Source: Winogradskyella helgolandensis (GTDB lineage Bacteria; Bacteroidota; Bacteroidia; Flavobacteriales; Flavobacteriaceae). From it: DNA of 64,000 bases. The notes under the pieces are model-generated. The model did no database searches. It was not told where the DNA came from and saw nothing but the letters and a program-made list of their open reading frames with translations. Positions within the stretch are counted from its first letter, which is position 1. Each line of letters starts with the position of its first letter. Positions 55,505 through 63,967 of this stretch are shown piece after piece. The position numbers and the translations under genes are program-made. The stretch spans positions 1,488,001 to 1,552,000 of the forward strand of contig NZ_JABFHO010000001.1 in NCBI RefSeq assembly GCF_013404085.1. Reading direction: 5' to 3'.

Positions 55505-57346
55505 ATGAATCAGTTTTTCAAGGCTTTTCTTGCTATCTTCATTGGACTTTCAACAATTACAGCACAAGAACTTCAAAAACCTGTAATTGATTCCACTTAC
55601 GTCGAAGATGTTAAGGATGCTTCTATTCAAATATCTGAAATTGAAGACTTAAAACTTAATAATTGGCAATTAACAGAATATCTCATATACGAGAGTTATC
55701 CGGATAGTATTCTAGCCAAAAATGAATTTGTTAAGGGTAAAGATTTTTTGACCCTTAACAAAAATGGTGAATATATTTCAGTGCTTAATAGCAGTTCTAA
55801 TGAAGGTATTTGGCTGCAGAATAACAACCTATTAGTCTTTAAACAAAAGGTACCAACGACTGTAGATATTTATTATGAAGTATTAGTACAAGATAGAACT
55901 ACGTTAAAATTAAGAAAAAATAATGAAGTCCTAATTTATGTATCAGAAGAGCATCCTGATTACCTCCTACAAGAAGCTACTAATGATATTATAATTGGAA
56001 GTGAAGGTTTTACTTTTAACAGTTTATGGCGTGGTGTTTTAGGAATGGTAACATTAATTTTTATTGCCTTTTTGTTTAGTAGCAACCGAAAAGCTATTAA
56101 CTGGAAAACAGTTGGAATCGGATTGCTTTTTCAGTTGATAATTGCCATCGGTGTTTTAAAAGTAGATTTTGTTAAAACCCTTTTCGAATTTATAGGTCAA
56201 GGATTTATTGCAATTCTTGGTTTTACACAAGCTGGTAGCGAATTTCTATTTGGAGGAGTGTTAGACATTAACTCATTCGGTTTCATATTTGCGTTTCAAG
56301 TATTACCGACCATTATCTTCTTCTCTGCCTTAACTTCAGTTCTGTTTTATTTAGGATTGATTCAAAAAGTTGTAAAAGGAATGGGATGGTTGTTATCTAA
56401 AGTACTAGGGATTTCTGGACCAGAAAGTTTAAGCGTTGCAGGGAATATTTTCTTAGGTCAGACTGAAGCACCTTTATTGATAAAGGCTTATTTGGAAAAA
56501 ATGAATAAGTCTGAAATTCTCCTCGTTATGATTGGTGGAATGGCAACCGTTGCAGGTGCAGTTTTAGCAGCATACATAGGCTTTTTAGGTGGAGAAGATG
56601 AAGCTTTACAATTGTTTTATGCTAAACATTTATTAGCCGCTTCTGTCATGGCAGCACCAGGAGCAATTGTAATTTCTAAAATATTATTTCCGCAAACAGA
56701 AAAAGTAAACACAGATGTTACTGTATCTCAAGAAAGAATTGGATCTAATATTTTAGAAGCCATAGCAAATGGAACAACAGAAGGTTTGAAATTAGCTGTA
56801 AATGTTGGTGCGATGCTTTTAGTATTTGTTGCTTTTATCGCAATGATTAACGGAATACTTGGGAGTATTGCCGGATTTGATGGAATGACTATTGCAGCCT
56901 TAAATATAGATTGGCATTTTACGTCAATTAATGAAACCATAGCATCTAATACTCCATACGACAGTCTATCATTAGAATTTCTTTTAGGGTATCTCTTTGC
57001 ACCGTTAATGTGGTTAATTGGTGTTGCTGCAGAAGATATGGCTTTGATGGGGCAGTTGCTTGGGATTAAATTAGCAGCAAGTGAATTTATTGGTTATATT
57101 CAATTAGCAGATTTAAAAAATGCAGCTAATGCAACGCATTTAACTTATGAAAAGTCTATTATAATGGCCACGTATATGTTATGTGGTTTTGCCAACTTTG
57201 CGTCTATAGGAATTCAAATTGGAGGTATTGGATCTTTAGCACCTGGCCAACGTACACAATTGTCTAAATTTGGTATCAAAGCTTTAATTGGAGGAACACT
57301 TGCTTCATTAGTTTCTGCAACTATTGCAGGAATGATAATTGGTTAG
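55505..57346 (+). CDS. CNT-family nucleoside transporter with N-terminal domain
   Basis: This 613-residue protein has a signal peptide (ending ITAQ) and about 150 residues of soluble beta-rich sequence (22-165, LNNWQLTEYLIYE... and similar), lipocalin-like in style. A membrane domain of the concentrative nucleoside transporter family follows from about 175. The nucleoside-binding motif GQTEAPLLI is intact. Normal bacterial CNT proteins are about 400 residues, so the N-terminal part is an addition. It is expected in the inner membrane with the extra domain in the periplasm. It is next to the DUF151 nuclease and thyA. Confidence 0.9.
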   Translation: MNQFFKAFLAIFIGLSTITAQELQKPVIDSTYVEDVKDASIQISEIEDLKLNNWQLTEYLIYESYPDSILAKNEFVKGKDFLTLNKNGEYISVLNSSSNEGIWLQNNNLLVFKQKVPTTVDIYYEVLVQDRTTLKLRKNNEVLIYVSEEHPDYLLQEATNDIIIGSEGFTFNSLWRGVLGMVTLIFIAFLFSSNRKAINWKTVGIGLLFQLIIAIGVLKVDFVKTLFEFIGQGFIAILGFTQAGSEFLFGGVLDINSFGFIFAFQVLPTIIFFSALTSVLFYLGLIQKVVKGMGWLLSKVLGISGPESLSVAGNIFLGQTEAPLLIKAYLEKMNKSEILLVMIGGMATVAGAVLAAYIGFLGGEDEALQLFYAKHLLAASVMAAPGAIVISKILFPQTEKVNTDVTVSQERIGSNILEAIANGTTEGLKLAVNVGAMLLVFVAFIAMINGILGSIAGFDGMTIAALNIDWHFTSINETIASNTPYDSLSLEFLLGYLFAPLMWLIGVAAEDMALMGQLLGIKLAASEFIGYIQLADLKNAANATHLTYEKSIIMATYMLCGFANFASIGIQIGGIGSLAPGQRTQLSKFGIKALIGGTLASLVSATIAGMIIG

Positions 57347-57374
57347 AGTTAGTTAATAACTTTTAATATTATAC

Positions 57375-57409
57375 AAAGCTTCAAGTCTAATGATTTGAAG
57401 CTTTTTTTT
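57375..57409 (+). terminator. Terminator of the transporter gene
   Basis: AAAGCTTCAA and TTTGAAGCTTT form a strong stem with a T run 29 bases after the transporter stop. It lies within a longer upstream reading of thyA, which argues against that longer start. Confidence 0.9.
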
Positions 57410-57505
57410 ATTTTCGCTATAAGTTCTGCTATTCTTATTTTAGCATTTCATTCCTCAAGATTTCAGTTTAATTTAAAGACATTTCCACTTTGGTGGGAAA
57501 TAAGT

Positions 57506-58330
57506 ATGAAACAATATCACGACCTAGTAAAGCATGTTTTAGCAGAAGGAAACGACAAAGGAGATAGAACAGGTACAGGCACAACAAGTGTTTTTGGCTA
57601 TCAGATGCGTTTCGATTTAAGTGAAGGTTTTCCTATGGTAACCACTAAAAAGTTACATTTAAAATCTATTATTTACGAATTACTTTGGTTTTTAAAAGGT
57701 GATACAAATACCAAGTACCTTACTGAGAATGGAGTAAGAATTTGGAACGAATGGGCTGATGAAAATGGAGACCTTGGACCCGTTTATGGACATCAATGGA
57801 GAAATTGGGCAAGCGAAGATATTGATCAGATCAAAGAAGTCATTCAAACCTTAAAAAATAATCCTAACAGCCGTAGAATGTTGGTTTCTGCTTGGAATCC
57901 TTCGGTTTTACCAGACACCTCAAAGTCATTTTCTGAGAATGTAGCGAATGGAAAAGCGGCTTTGCCTCCTTGTCATGCGTTTTTTCAGTTTTATGTTGCG
58001 GATGGAAAATTATCTTGCCAACTCTACCAACGTAGTGCAGACATTTTTTTAGGAGTTCCTTTTAATATTGGATCTTATGCGTTGTTTACAATGATGATGG
58101 CTCAAGTTTGCGGTTATGAAGCAGGTGATTTTATCCATACGTTTGGTGATGCTCATATTTACAACAACCATAAGGAGCAACTAGAGTTGCAATTATCTAG
58201 AGAGATTAGACCCTTACCTAAAATGATTTTAAATCCTGAGGTAAAAGATATTTTCGACTTTAAATTTGAAGATTTTACATTGGTTGACTACAATCCACAT
58301 CCACATATTAAAGGTAAAGTTGCCGTTTAA
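57506..58330 (+). CDS. thyA: Thymidylate synthase
   Basis: The start at 57506 ([15 protein letters not shown]) gives the usual 274-residue ThyA. An in-frame ATG at 57395 would add 37 unrelated hydrophobic residues and would overlap a terminator, so it is rejected. Motifs [18 protein letters not shown], the catalytic Cys in [13 protein letters not shown], and [14 protein letters not shown] are intact. It converts dUMP to dTMP and makes dihydrofolate, which the DHFR fusion encoded 1.1 kb downstream can recycle. Confidence 0.96.
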   Translation: MKQYHDLVKHVLAEGNDKGDRTGTGTTSVFGYQMRFDLSEGFPMVTTKKLHLKSIIYELLWFLKGDTNTKYLTENGVRIWNEWADENGDLGPVYGHQWRNWASEDIDQIKEVIQTLKNNPNSRRMLVSAWNPSVLPDTSKSFSENVANGKAALPPCHAFFQFYVADGKLSCQLYQRSADIFLGVPFNIGSYALFTMMMAQVCGYEAGDFIHTFGDAHIYNNHKEQLELQLSREIRPLPKMILNPEVKDIFDFKFEDFTLVDYNPHPHIKGKVAV

Positions 58331-58339
58331 ATTTATTTG

Positions 58340-58747
58340 ATGAGAAATTTCGTTATTATATTTTTTTGTGGCTTGTTTTTGAGTGCACAAGAAAAGGAAG
58401 ATGCAACATATCCTGTGTATAGAGGGTGTAATCAAGAATTAAGTTTTGAAGACACTAAGCAATGTACTTCAGATAAAATTATAGATTATCTCAAAGTGAG
58501 TTTTAATTATGAATTAGCAGATAAAGTTTTTCCAACGGAATTAACCACTCAATTTCATGTAGAATTTACCATCAATAAAAAAGGTAGAACAGAGCAAATT
58601 AATGTTAAAGCGCATCATAAAGCGATTGCTGTAGATGTAATTCAGCTTATAAAACGAATGCCAAAATTTAAAGCACCAGGCACAAGTAATGGAGAACCTA
58701 TAGAGGTACGCTATAGTGCTTTAATGACGATTAGGTTGTTAGGGTAA
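58340..58747 (+). CDS. Small TonB C-terminal-like secreted protein
   Basis: This 135-residue protein starts at ATG 58340 with a signal peptide (ending FLSAQ). The rest looks like a TonB C-terminal-type domain (FHVEFTINKKGRTEQINVKA, and IKRMPKFKAPGTSNGEPIEVRYS). No membrane anchor other than the signal peptide is seen. It may be a TonB-like energy-coupling fragment or a periplasmic partner. It lies nine bases after thyA, probably by chance. Confidence 0.75.
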   Translation: MRNFVIIFFCGLFLSAQEKEDATYPVYRGCNQELSFEDTKQCTSDKIIDYLKVSFNYELADKVFPTELTTQFHVEFTINKKGRTEQINVKAHHKAIAVDVIQLIKRMPKFKAPGTSNGEPIEVRYSALMTIRLLG

Positions 58748-58750
58748 ATG

Positions 58751-58784
58751 AAAAAGCACCTCAAACTAAACTGAGATGCTTTTT
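58751..58784. terminator. Bidirectional terminator
   Basis: AAAAAGCACCTCA and TGAGATGCTTTTT form a stem with one mismatch between the small TonB-like gene and the CBM48-like gene, which converge. Confidence 0.88.
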
Positions 58785-58809
58785 AATGTCTTGTTTTTAT
58801 AGAAGTAGT

Positions 58810-59106
58810 CTATAAATTGATTACACAATTTTCTTCACCAGCAAACTCGTTGAATGCATAAGAATCTGCTTGATCATCATTGATGTAAGTACCATCTACA
58901 AGGTATCTAAATTCGTAAGAATTATCACTTGCTAAATCAACAGTACCTTTAAAGGTTCCGTTTTTTAATTTCTTTAGTTCAGTAGCTTCAGTATTCCACT
59001 CGTTAAAGCTTCCAACAACTGCTACACTTTTTGCCTCTTCTGCAGGCACAGAAAATGTTACCTTACAAACTGGCTTACTTTTTAAATACTGTTTTTTGAT
59101 TGCCAT
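58810..59106 (-). CDS. Stand-alone CBM48/isoamylase-N-like domain protein
   Basis: The start at 59106 gives 98 residues (MAIKKQYLKSKPVCK) with no signal peptide. The whole protein is one early-set beta-sandwich: VAVVGSFNEWNTEATELKKL, GTFKGTVDL and YEFRYLVDGTYINDD. This is the glycogen-binding-type module usually found in front of amylases and in AMP-kinase beta subunits. Here it stands alone. It may bind an alpha-glucan such as glycogen in the cytosol. It is divergent from the DHFR fusion gene. Confidence 0.82.
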   Translation of the reverse strand: MAIKKQYLKSKPVCKVTFSVPAEEAKSVAVVGSFNEWNTEATELKKLKNGTFKGTVDLASDNSYEFRYLVDGTYINDDQADSYAFNEFAGEENCVINL

Positions 59107-59203
59107 AATAATATAAAATATAAATTTATTTATGCTTACAAAAATATAAAAGAAATGCACAAAAAATATCGATTAAATGCCTTATAACTAAAGAATTATC
59201 AAT

Positions 59204-59218
59204 TTCGTATAATACGAA
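59204..59218. promoter_or_regulatory. 15-bp palindrome in divergent region
   Basis: TTCGTAT-A-ATACGAA is a perfect inverted repeat in the 297-base region between the CBM48-like gene (minus) and the DHFR fusion gene (plus). It is a candidate operator. No regulator is known. Nothing else notable is seen in this gap. Confidence 0.3.
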
Positions 59219-59403
59219 TTATTTTTTATTTAAGAATGTAATATTTACCACCTTATATTATAGGATTAATAACAGAATTTCGATTTGCTTTGGTGCTGAT
59301 AATCAGCTATATCGTTTTCGATTGTTACGATATGTTAATCTCTTGAAATCACAATAACAATTTTCTAAAAAAACAAGTATCTTTATATTATTAAATTACG
59401 ATC

Positions 59404-60336
59404 ATGTTCAGCAAAAAAAAACAAGTTACAACTATAGATAAAGACCAGTTAGAGCTCATTGAAAATGCTCAAAAGCGCATTAGGCAAAAGAAGCGTTTGT
59501 ATGTTCATTTCGTTATCTTTTTAATTGGTGCAGTATTTTTAATTTTAGCAAATACCGTTTTAGGAATTGGAAAGGATTTTAAAATTGCAGGTGTAGATTG
59601 GTTTGTATATGCGATTTTAGCATGGTTTTTTCTTTTTATTTATCACTTTGTGAGTGTTTTTATTACCAATAAATTTATGGGTAAAGACTGGGAAAAGCAG
59701 CAGCTTGAAAAACTAGTAAATCAACAAGAAATACGCATCGATAAGTTAAAGCAGAACTTTGTAAAAGAGGAAACTAAAATTGCGAAGACAGAAGTTTATT
59801 CTGAAGCAAAAGATACTTCAATTATTGGACAAAAAAAAAAGACTTCTGAGTTAACAATTATTGTTGCCGCAGGAGAAAACAATGCTATTGGTAAAGACAA
59901 TGATTTAATTTGGCATTTAAGTGATGACCTCAAACGTTTTAAATCTTTAACAAACGGTCATCATATTATTATGGGTCGTAAAACGTTTGAGAGCTTTCCT
60001 AAACCCTTACCTAATAGAACTCATATTGTCATTACGAGACAAAAAGATTATAAAGTTCCAAGTGGTGTAATCGTCGTTAACTCGCTAGATGATGCGTTGG
60101 ATGCTGCTAGGTTAGATAAACAACCTTTTATTATTGGTGGTGGTGAAATCTATAAGCAGTCGATGTCTTTTGTAGATAAACTTGAAATTACTCGCGTGCA
60201 TGCTGACTTCGAAAATGCTGATACGTTCTTTCCGGAAATAGATGAAACGAAATGGCAAGAGGTGAGTAAAACAACTCATGATGCTGATGAGAAACATGCC
60301 TTTTCGTTTTCTTTTATTACGTATGTTAAGAAGTAG
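59404..60336 (+). CDS. 2TM-domain / dihydrofolate reductase fusion
   Basis: This 310-residue protein has two membrane helices (about 33-55 and 66-88) forming a 2TM-type domain with amphipathic ends. A charged linker follows (95-146), then a complete dihydrofolate reductase domain (about 149-310). DHFR motifs are AAGENNAIGKDNDLIW, HLSDDLKRFK with the catalytic acid probably Asp175, HIIMGRKTFESF and PFIIGGGEIYKQ. DHFR regenerates tetrahydrofolate. The fusion would tether it to the inner membrane. It is near thyA, whose product dihydrofolate it uses. Confidence 0.93.
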   Translation: MFSKKKQVTTIDKDQLELIENAQKRIRQKKRLYVHFVIFLIGAVFLILANTVLGIGKDFKIAGVDWFVYAILAWFFLFIYHFVSVFITNKFMGKDWEKQQLEKLVNQQEIRIDKLKQNFVKEETKIAKTEVYSEAKDTSIIGQKKKTSELTIIVAAGENNAIGKDNDLIWHLSDDLKRFKSLTNGHHIIMGRKTFESFPKPLPNRTHIVITRQKDYKVPSGVIVVNSLDDALDAARLDKQPFIIGGGEIYKQSMSFVDKLEITRVHADFENADTFFPEIDETKWQEVSKTTHDADEKHAFSFSFITYVKK

Positions 60337-60384
60337 AAAATTTTAACGTTTATATACTGCATTTTTCTAAAATTAATGCAAAAT

Positions 60385-60420
60385 AAAACACCCTAACTAA
60401 AATATAGTTAGGGTGTTTTT
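60385..60420. terminator. Bidirectional terminator
   Basis: AAAACACCCTAACTA and TAGTTAGGGTGTTTT form a long stem between the DHFR fusion gene and the convergent metK gene. Confidence 0.92.
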
Positions 60421-60443
60421 ATGATCTATTATGATGACGCTTA

Positions 60444-61733
60444 CTAAATTTCAAAAGCAGCTTTTACCTTATCAACATAATCTAACTTTTCCCAAGTAAA
60501 TAACTCTACATCTAAAGTGATAGGGTCTCCATTTGGTTGTTGGAACGTTTTGGTAACCGTTTCGTGTTGTCTTCCCATGTGTCCATATGCAGCTGTTTCG
60601 CTATACATTGGTTGACGCAGTTTTAAGCGTTCTTCAATAAAAGCTGGTCGCATATCAAATAGTTTTTCAACTGTTTTTGCAATTTCACCATCAGTTAAGT
60701 TAAAATGACAAGTTCCATAAGTATCAATAAAAATTCCCATTGGTTTTGCAACACCAATAGCATAAGAAACTTGTACTAAAATTTGGTCACATAAACCTGC
60801 AGCCACTAAATTCTTAGCAATATGTCTTGTTGCATAAGCCGCACTACGGTCTACTTTACTTGGATCTTTTCCTGAAAACGCTCCACCTCCGTGTGCTCCT
60901 TTTCCTCCATAAGTATCAACAATAATCTTACGACCTGTTAAACCTGTATCTCCATGTGGTCCACCGATAACAAATTTTCCGGTTGGATTAATATGGTAGG
61001 TAATATCGTCATTAAATAATTGCTGAATATGTTCTGGCAACTTAGCAATAACTCTAGGTATTAAAATTTCAACAATCTCTTTTCTGATTTTAGCTAGCAT
61101 TTCATCATCTGCAGCTGCAACATCAGCTTTGGAATTCGATTTAGGTAATACGAAATCATCATGCTGAGTGGAAACTACGATAGCATCGATACGTTGAGGT
61201 GTGTTATCATCACTATACTCAATGGTAACCTGACTTTTAGAATCTGGTCTCAAATACGTTATATCCTTATTTTCACGACGTAATTCTGCTAATTCTTTTA
61301 AAATTCTATGCGATAAATCTAAAGCTAAAGGCATATAATTTTCAGTTTCGTTGGTAGCGTAACCAAACATCATACCTTGGTCACCTGCACCTTGCTCTTC
61401 CTTAGTAGCTCTATCTACACCACGATTAATTTCTTCAGATTGCTCGTGTATGGCAGATAAAACTCCACAAGAATTACCATCAAACATATACGCACTTTTT
61501 GTGTAGCCTATTTTGTTTATGGTGTCTCTTGCAATTTTTTGAACGTCTAAATAGGTGTTTGAGTTTACCTCACCTGCTAGAATAACTTGTCCTGTTGTTA
61601 CTAAAGTTTCGCATGCGACTTTCGATTCTGGATCAAAAGCTAAAAAGTTATCGATTAGAGCATCACTAATTTGATCTGCTACTTTGTCTGGATGTCCTTC
61701 AGATACACTCTCTGAAGTAAATAAATATGGCAT
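60444..61733 (-). CDS. metK: S-adenosylmethionine synthetase
   Basis: This 429-residue enzyme makes SAM from methionine and ATP. Motifs include [11 protein letters not shown] at the N-terminus, [30 protein letters not shown], the P-loop-like [19 protein letters not shown], and a normal C-terminus. Its 5' leader carries a SAM-II-like riboswitch and a complementary element (see below), so it should be repressed by its own product. An AGGA sequence a few bases before the start could be a ribosome binding site. Confidence 0.96.
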   Translation of the reverse strand: MPYLFTSESVSEGHPDKVADQISDALIDNFLAFDPESKVACETLVTTGQVILAGEVNSNTYLDVQKIARDTINKIGYTKSAYMFDGNSCGVLSAIHEQSEEINRGVDRATKEEQGAGDQGMMFGYATNETENYMPLALDLSHRILKELAELRRENKDITYLRPDSKSQVTIEYSDDNTPQRIDAIVVSTQHDDFVLPKSNSKADVAAADDEMLAKIRKEIVEILIPRVIAKLPEHIQQLFNDDITYHINPTGKFVIGGPHGDTGLTGRKIIVDTYGGKGAHGGGAFSGKDPSKVDRSAAYATRHIAKNLVAAGLCDQILVQVSYAIGVAKPMGIFIDTYGTCHFNLTDGEIAKTVEKLFDMRPAFIEERLKLRQPMYSETAAYGHMGRQHETVTKTFQQPNGDPITLDVELFTWEKLDYVDKVKAAFEI

Positions 61734-61764
61734 AAGTCCTATGTTTAGGTTATATTAAATCTAC

Positions 61765-61782
61765 GGAAAAATTTCAGATTGC
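61765..61782 (-). promoter_or_regulatory. Putative anti-aptamer element in metK leader
   Basis: Reading along the mRNA, GCAATCTGAAATTTTTCC is complementary to the 5' half of the aptamer: ten perfect pairs (AAATTTTTCC with GGAAAAATTT) and six more (GCAATC with GATTGC), separated by a 2x5 internal loop. It lies 28 bases downstream of the aptamer and 31 bases before the metK start. It is a candidate expression platform. Confidence 0.6.
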
Positions 61783-61809
61783 TTGGTCGCTAGAGAAGTT
61801 GTAAACTTA

Positions 61810-61884
61810 CTGCTTTAGCATTTTTTGTTTCGGCTGAATTAAATTCGGCGTCAGAGGTTGCAATCAGATCAAATTTTTCCTCTC
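61810..61884 (-). ncRNA. SAM-II-like riboswitch upstream of metK
   Basis: In mRNA orientation the segment has P1 (AGAGG with CCTCT), a loop holding AAATTTGATCTGATTGCAA, an inserted small hairpin (GCCGAATT...AATTCAGC), and a conserved 3' part ATGCTAAAGCAG. The TTGCAA next to the P1 3' strand and the GCTAAA are the invariant pieces of the SAM-II class. CTG in the loop can pair with CAG at the 3' end as the pseudoknot. SAM-II aptamers occur in alphaproteobacteria and Bacteroidota in front of methionine and SAM genes. The match was made by eye. Confidence 0.75.
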
Positions 61885-62147
61885 AATTTTGATGATGCAA
61901 AAGTAGAAAAATTATATGGAAAGTCATTTTATTTCAGTTTTTTTATGATTTAATTATGGTACGTGAATTATTTTGAAAGTATTTTTTACATTAGAACGTC
62001 AAGTATAACTTGAAAAGTGACCACTAAAAATGAGAGTGTTAGCGCCTTTTAAATCTTAAAACCTTTTGCTTTTGTTTAAATGGTACTTAATTCTTTATAT
62101 TTTCACTTTCTAAATCGATGTTTTTTAGGTTTCTATGATGTTTAGAT

Positions 62148-62168
62148 GTTATTTTTGTAAAAAATAAC
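62148..62168. promoter_or_regulatory. Perfect palindrome and -7 box before the PL7 gene
   Basis: GTTATTTTT and AAAAATAAC form a perfect 9-bp inverted repeat around GTA, ending five bases before the alginate lyase start. It contains TATTTTTG (62150-62157), an exact match to the Bacteroidota -7 consensus TAnnTTTG. It may be a combined promoter and operator, but the A/T-only arms make chance likely. The rest of the 440-base gap to metK holds only the riboswitch leader. Confidence 0.4.
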
Positions 62169-62173
62169 AAATT

Positions 62174-63385
62174 ATGAAAGTATTACACATTGTTTTTAAG
62201 CTCATTATTTTCATATTTCTATTCAGTTGCAGTTCTAACGATTCCGATGAGCAAGACGACGTGGTTGCAGATAGTTTGGCAATATCTATGGTTTCAGTAT
62301 TTTCTGCTAACGAAGAAACACAATCATTTACTGTAACATCCAATATAAACTGGAGTATAGTTGATGATTCTAGTTGGATTTCAACAACACCATCAATTGG
62401 GACTAATAATGCCGTAATAGATATTTCTGTAGAGGCCAATCCAACATTTAATAATCGCTCTGGATTGGTAACTGTTGAGGCTGGTGATATTACGAGAGTT
62501 TTAATAGTTACGCAAGTAGGATCAGAGGATACCTCAGGAAATTTAGACCCAAATAAGGCTCCTTCAGAAAATTTTGATTTATCTACTTGGAATTTAAGTA
62601 TTCCTGAAAATCAAGGAAATGGTACTGCAAGAACGATTACTGTGAGTCAAATTAACAATGGTTATGAAAATAACGATTATTTTTATACAGCTGATGATGG
62701 CGGAATGGTCTTTAAATGTCCGGTCGATGGTTTTAGAACTTCTGAAAACACAAGCTATACAAGAGTAGAGTTACGCGAAATGCTTAGAGGAACAGACACG
62801 AGTATAAGTACACAAGGAGTTAATGAAAATAACTGGGTTTTTGGTACTGCTCCCGTTGCAGACATAAATGCTGCGGCAGGTTATGATGGAGAAATGAATG
62901 CAACGCTTGCCGTAAACCACGTGACAACAACTGGTGATAATAGCCATTTAGGGAGATTTATTATCGGACAAATACATGCTAATGATGATGAACCGATCCG
63001 TTTATATTACAGAAAATTACCAAATAACACTTTAGGGTCTATTTATTTTGCCCATGAACCTACAGATGGAAATGGTGCGGAACAATGGCACGAAATGATA
63101 GGGTCTAGAGGTAACAGTGCATCTAATCCTGAAGACGGTATAGCGCTAAACGAAAAATTTAGTTACAGGATAAAAGTGGTTGGTGATGATTTAACGGTTA
63201 CGATAATTAGAGATGGTAAACCTGATGTTGTTCATACCGTAAATATGGTAAACAGTGGTTTTAATGTTGGAGGACAATACATGTATTTTAAAGCTGGCGT
63301 TTATCAAGCGAATAATTCTGGAGATGATGATGATTACGCACAGGCAACTTTTTATGCTTTAGAAAAATCACACACTACAAATTAG
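62174..63385 (+). CDS. BACON-PL7 alginate lyase lipoprotein
   Basis: This 403-residue protein has a lipobox (LFSC, Cys19). A BACON-type beta-sandwich lies at about 35-117 (NINWSIVDDSSWIS and GLVTVEAGD). The PL7 catalytic domain fills 130-400, with the three family motifs: RVELR (197-201), QIH (266-268) and YFKAGVYQ (371-378). PL7 lyases cleave alginate by beta-elimination. The gene stands alone here, without other alginate genes in view. A lipid anchor at the cell surface or periplasm is expected. The Q-I-H form is often linked to polyguluronate or mixed preference, but this cannot be proven from sequence. Confidence 0.92.
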   Translation: MKVLHIVFKLIIFIFLFSCSSNDSDEQDDVVADSLAISMVSVFSANEETQSFTVTSNINWSIVDDSSWISTTPSIGTNNAVIDISVEANPTFNNRSGLVTVEAGDITRVLIVTQVGSEDTSGNLDPNKAPSENFDLSTWNLSIPENQGNGTARTITVSQINNGYENNDYFYTADDGGMVFKCPVDGFRTSENTSYTRVELREMLRGTDTSISTQGVNENNWVFGTAPVADINAAAGYDGEMNATLAVNHVTTTGDNSHLGRFIIGQIHANDDEPIRLYYRKLPNNTLGSIYFAHEPTDGNGAEQWHEMIGSRGNSASNPEDGIALNEKFSYRIKVVGDDLTVTIIRDGKPDVVHTVNMVNSGFNVGGQYMYFKAGVYQANNSGDDDDYAQATFYALEKSHTTN

Positions 63386-63417
63386 TATATCCTTTTTTAA
63401 ATACTTATAATAGCACA

Positions 63418-63828
63418 ATGCTTTCAAAGAAAACAAAATACGGAATTAAAGCTTTGGTGTACCTGGCACGAGAGAAGGATAGAGTTCCTGTTCAAATTTC
63501 TACGATTTCTAAATCCGAGAATATTTCTCAAAAGTTTCTAGAAAGTATATTATTGACTTTAAGAAAAAATGGTCTGTTAGGTTCAAAAAAAGGCAAAGGA
63601 GGAGGCTATTATTTATTAAAGGATCCTAAAGAAATTCAAATGACAACCGTAATGCGATTATTAGAAGGTCCCATTGCTATGGTGCCGTGTGTGAGTTTAA
63701 ATTTCTACGAAAAATGTGCGGACTGTATAGATGAAGAGGCTTGTGCGGTCAATAAATTAATGCTCAAAGTCCGAGATAATACATTAGAGATATTCCGAAA
63801 TACCACATTAGCTGATTTGTGTAATTAG
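63418..63828 (+). CDS. Rrf2-family transcriptional regulator
   Basis: This 136-residue protein has an N-terminal winged helix (3-75, YGIKALVYLAREKDRV and KGKGGGYYLLKDP). A cysteine cluster follows (CVSLNFYEKCADCIDEEAC, about 93-112), which could hold an iron-sulfur cluster as in IscR or act as a sulfur sensor. It starts 32 bases after the PL7 gene. Rrf2 regulators of this type often sit in front of sulfur assimilation genes in Flavobacteriaceae. What follows is beyond the window, so the target is inferred. Confidence 0.88.
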   Translation: MLSKKTKYGIKALVYLAREKDRVPVQISTISKSENISQKFLESILLTLRKNGLLGSKKGKGGGYYLLKDPKEIQMTTVMRLLEGPIAMVPCVSLNFYEKCADCIDEEACAVNKLMLKVRDNTLEIFRNTTLADLCN

Positions 63829-63967
63829 CAGATTTCCATTTTTTTTAAATATTTTTTTCGAAATAATTACCGCATTACTAGGAATAAATTTATATGTTTG
63901 CATTACTCTAGTAAATCTATAGGGTTTAAAGATTGGGTGATTAATAGCAAATTATGAATAGCATAAA

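Noticed and set aside
57395..57505. Longer N-terminus for thyA
   Set aside because: The added residues are not part of thymidylate synthase and overlap the terminator hairpin of the preceding gene.
63860..63950. Possible operator for the Rrf2 regulator (ACTAG and TCTATAGGG segments)
   Set aside because: Only partial symmetry could be found and no comparison sequence is available.
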